The notes under the pieces are model-generated. The model was not told where the DNA came from and made no database searches. It saw only the letters and a list, made by a program, of their open reading frames with translations. Of a stretch of 34,752 nt of DNA, positions 34,060 through 34,752 are shown piece after piece. Origin of the DNA: a virus; IMG/VR virus record IMGVR_UViG_3300018428_000086, positions 1-34,752 of that record. The stretch is one strand, 5' to 3'. The position numbers were made by a program, and so were the translations under genes. The first letter of the stretch is position 1. Every line of letters starts with the position of its first letter.

Positions 34060-34752
34060 ATGAAAATACCCGAAAACGTTCTTAAGAACAAAGGCATAGC
34101 CTACGTTCAGAAGTATCCATATGGTGAGCTCAACAGGCAGAGCAAGAACGGCAAGCGACATTACCAAACGCCCGACGGCAGGTTGGTGCCCAGCGTGACC
34201 ACGGTGTTGAGCGCCACAAAAGACATGACACATCTCAACGCATGGAAAAAACGCATAGGAGAGGCAAAAGCACAACAGATTGCAACAGAGTCGGCCAACA
34301 TAGGAACCGTGATGCACCGTAGCCTCGAGAAGCATGTGAAAGGCGAGGACAGGACCCCGGGATCGAATCTCATACAGCAGAAGGCACACACGATGGCCAA
34401 TGTGATAATTGACAATGGATTAAAGGACATCAGTGAGGTATGGGGATCAGAAGTGTCATTACACTACCCAGAACTGTACGCTGGAACGACAGATCTAGTT
34501 GCGGTTTACAAGGGCCAACCGGCCATATGTGACTTCAAACAGTCGAGGAAGCTCAAGAAGAAGGAGTGGATAGAAGATTACTTCATGCAGTTGGTCGCCT
34601 ACAGCGAGGCACACAACAAGGTGTATGACACCAACATCAAGGCCGGACGTGTGTTTATATGCACACAGAACAACGAATTCCAGACATTCGAGATAGACAA
34701 CTACGACCACTGGACCAGCGAGTGGTACAAGAAGTTGGAGCAATACTACAAG
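34060..34752 (+). CDS. PD-(D/E)XK nuclease, 3' truncated by window edge
   Basis: 231 codons to the edge with no stop. GTVMHRSLEKHV near residues 82-93 is the alpha-helical motif of RecB/Cas4-like nucleases, and YAGTTDLVAVYKGQPAICDF followed by KQS carries the Asp and D-x-K catalytic residues. YFMQLVAYSEAHN (QxxxY-like) completes the pattern. Such enzymes act as DNA exonucleases in replication, recombination or host DNA breakdown. Start chosen from the shared late promoter. Late expression would be a departure from typical recombination exonucleases. Confidence 0.85.
   Translation, partial: MKIPENVLKNKGIAYVQKYPYGELNRQSKNGKRHYQTPDGRLVPSVTTVLSATKDMTHLNAWKKRIGEAKAQQIATESANIGTVMHRSLEKHVKGEDRTPGSNLIQQKAHTMANVIIDNGLKDISEVWGSEVSLHYPELYAGTTDLVAVYKGQPAICDFKQSRKLKKKEWIEDYFMQLVAYSEAHNKVYDTNIKAGRVFICTQNNEFQTFEIDNYDHWTSEWYKKLEQYYK

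Noticed and set aside
32737-34389. Longer 550-residue version of the minus-strand radical SAM protein
   Set aside because: The extra N-terminus is antisense to the nuclease gene; the ATG at 34041 has a late promoter at the standard spacing.

Overview
The window reads as part of a tailed-phage genome, most probably a T4-like marine myovirus. The evidence is tightly packed, mostly short genes on both strands, a T4 gp30-type ATP-dependent DNA ligase, two phage-borne tRNA genes, T4-type late promoters (consensus near TTAAATA or TATAAATA), and auxiliary metabolic genes typical of marine phages (cold-shock protein, radical SAM enzymes, amidinotransferase, nucleotide-sugar dehydrogenase). No portal, terminase, major capsid or polymerase gene lies in the window, so host and taxonomy are inferred. 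A DUF1178 gene and sigma70-like promoters would suit an alphaproteobacterial host.

Layout. (1) Positions 140-330 hold a small late membrane-protein gene. (2) Positions 600-13,420, all on the minus strand, are the early region: about 35 short genes in operons read right to left, most joined by TAATG or ATGA overlaps. Six sigma70-like promoters of one family drive them. The region holds the tRNA-Leu/tRNA-Thr pair, an AAA ATPase, DNA ligase, a SleB-type cell-wall hydrolase, an Api92/YubB-like protein and many small unknown or membrane proteins. (3) A divergent early control region at 13,446-13,623 also fires rightward into a short plus-strand early operon (13,629-14,927). (4) From about 14,950 to the right end, genes on both strands carry mostly T4-type late promoters. 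These include basic DNA-packing-like small proteins, an SGNH-like protein, an amidinotransferase plus nucleotide-sugar dehydrogenase operon, a cold-shock protein, DUF1178, three radical SAM proteins, a KxDG-motif protein (resembling DUF6267), a glycosyltransferase-like protein, two Cys-rich mini-proteins, three paralogous and probably abundant late proteins, a sulfotransferase-like protein, coiled-coil virion candidates, a glutathione-peroxidase-like protein and, at the edge, a PD-(D/E)XK nuclease.

Three features stand out. First, an 18-bp dyad-symmetric element (consensus GGCACWANATNTWGTGCC) occurs in pairs 31 bp apart just upstream of two early promoters, in a weak pair between the divergent early promoters, and as a four-copy cluster at 15,333-15,412. 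It looks like the operator of an undescribed early-gene regulator. Second, most late promoters sit exactly five bases before the ATG, which predicts leaderless late mRNAs; at 34,047-34,054 one symmetric element appears to serve two divergent genes. Third, two tandem metallothionein-like Cys-rich peptides share a fixed cysteine spacing. All functional calls are from motif reading by eye; no database search was run.
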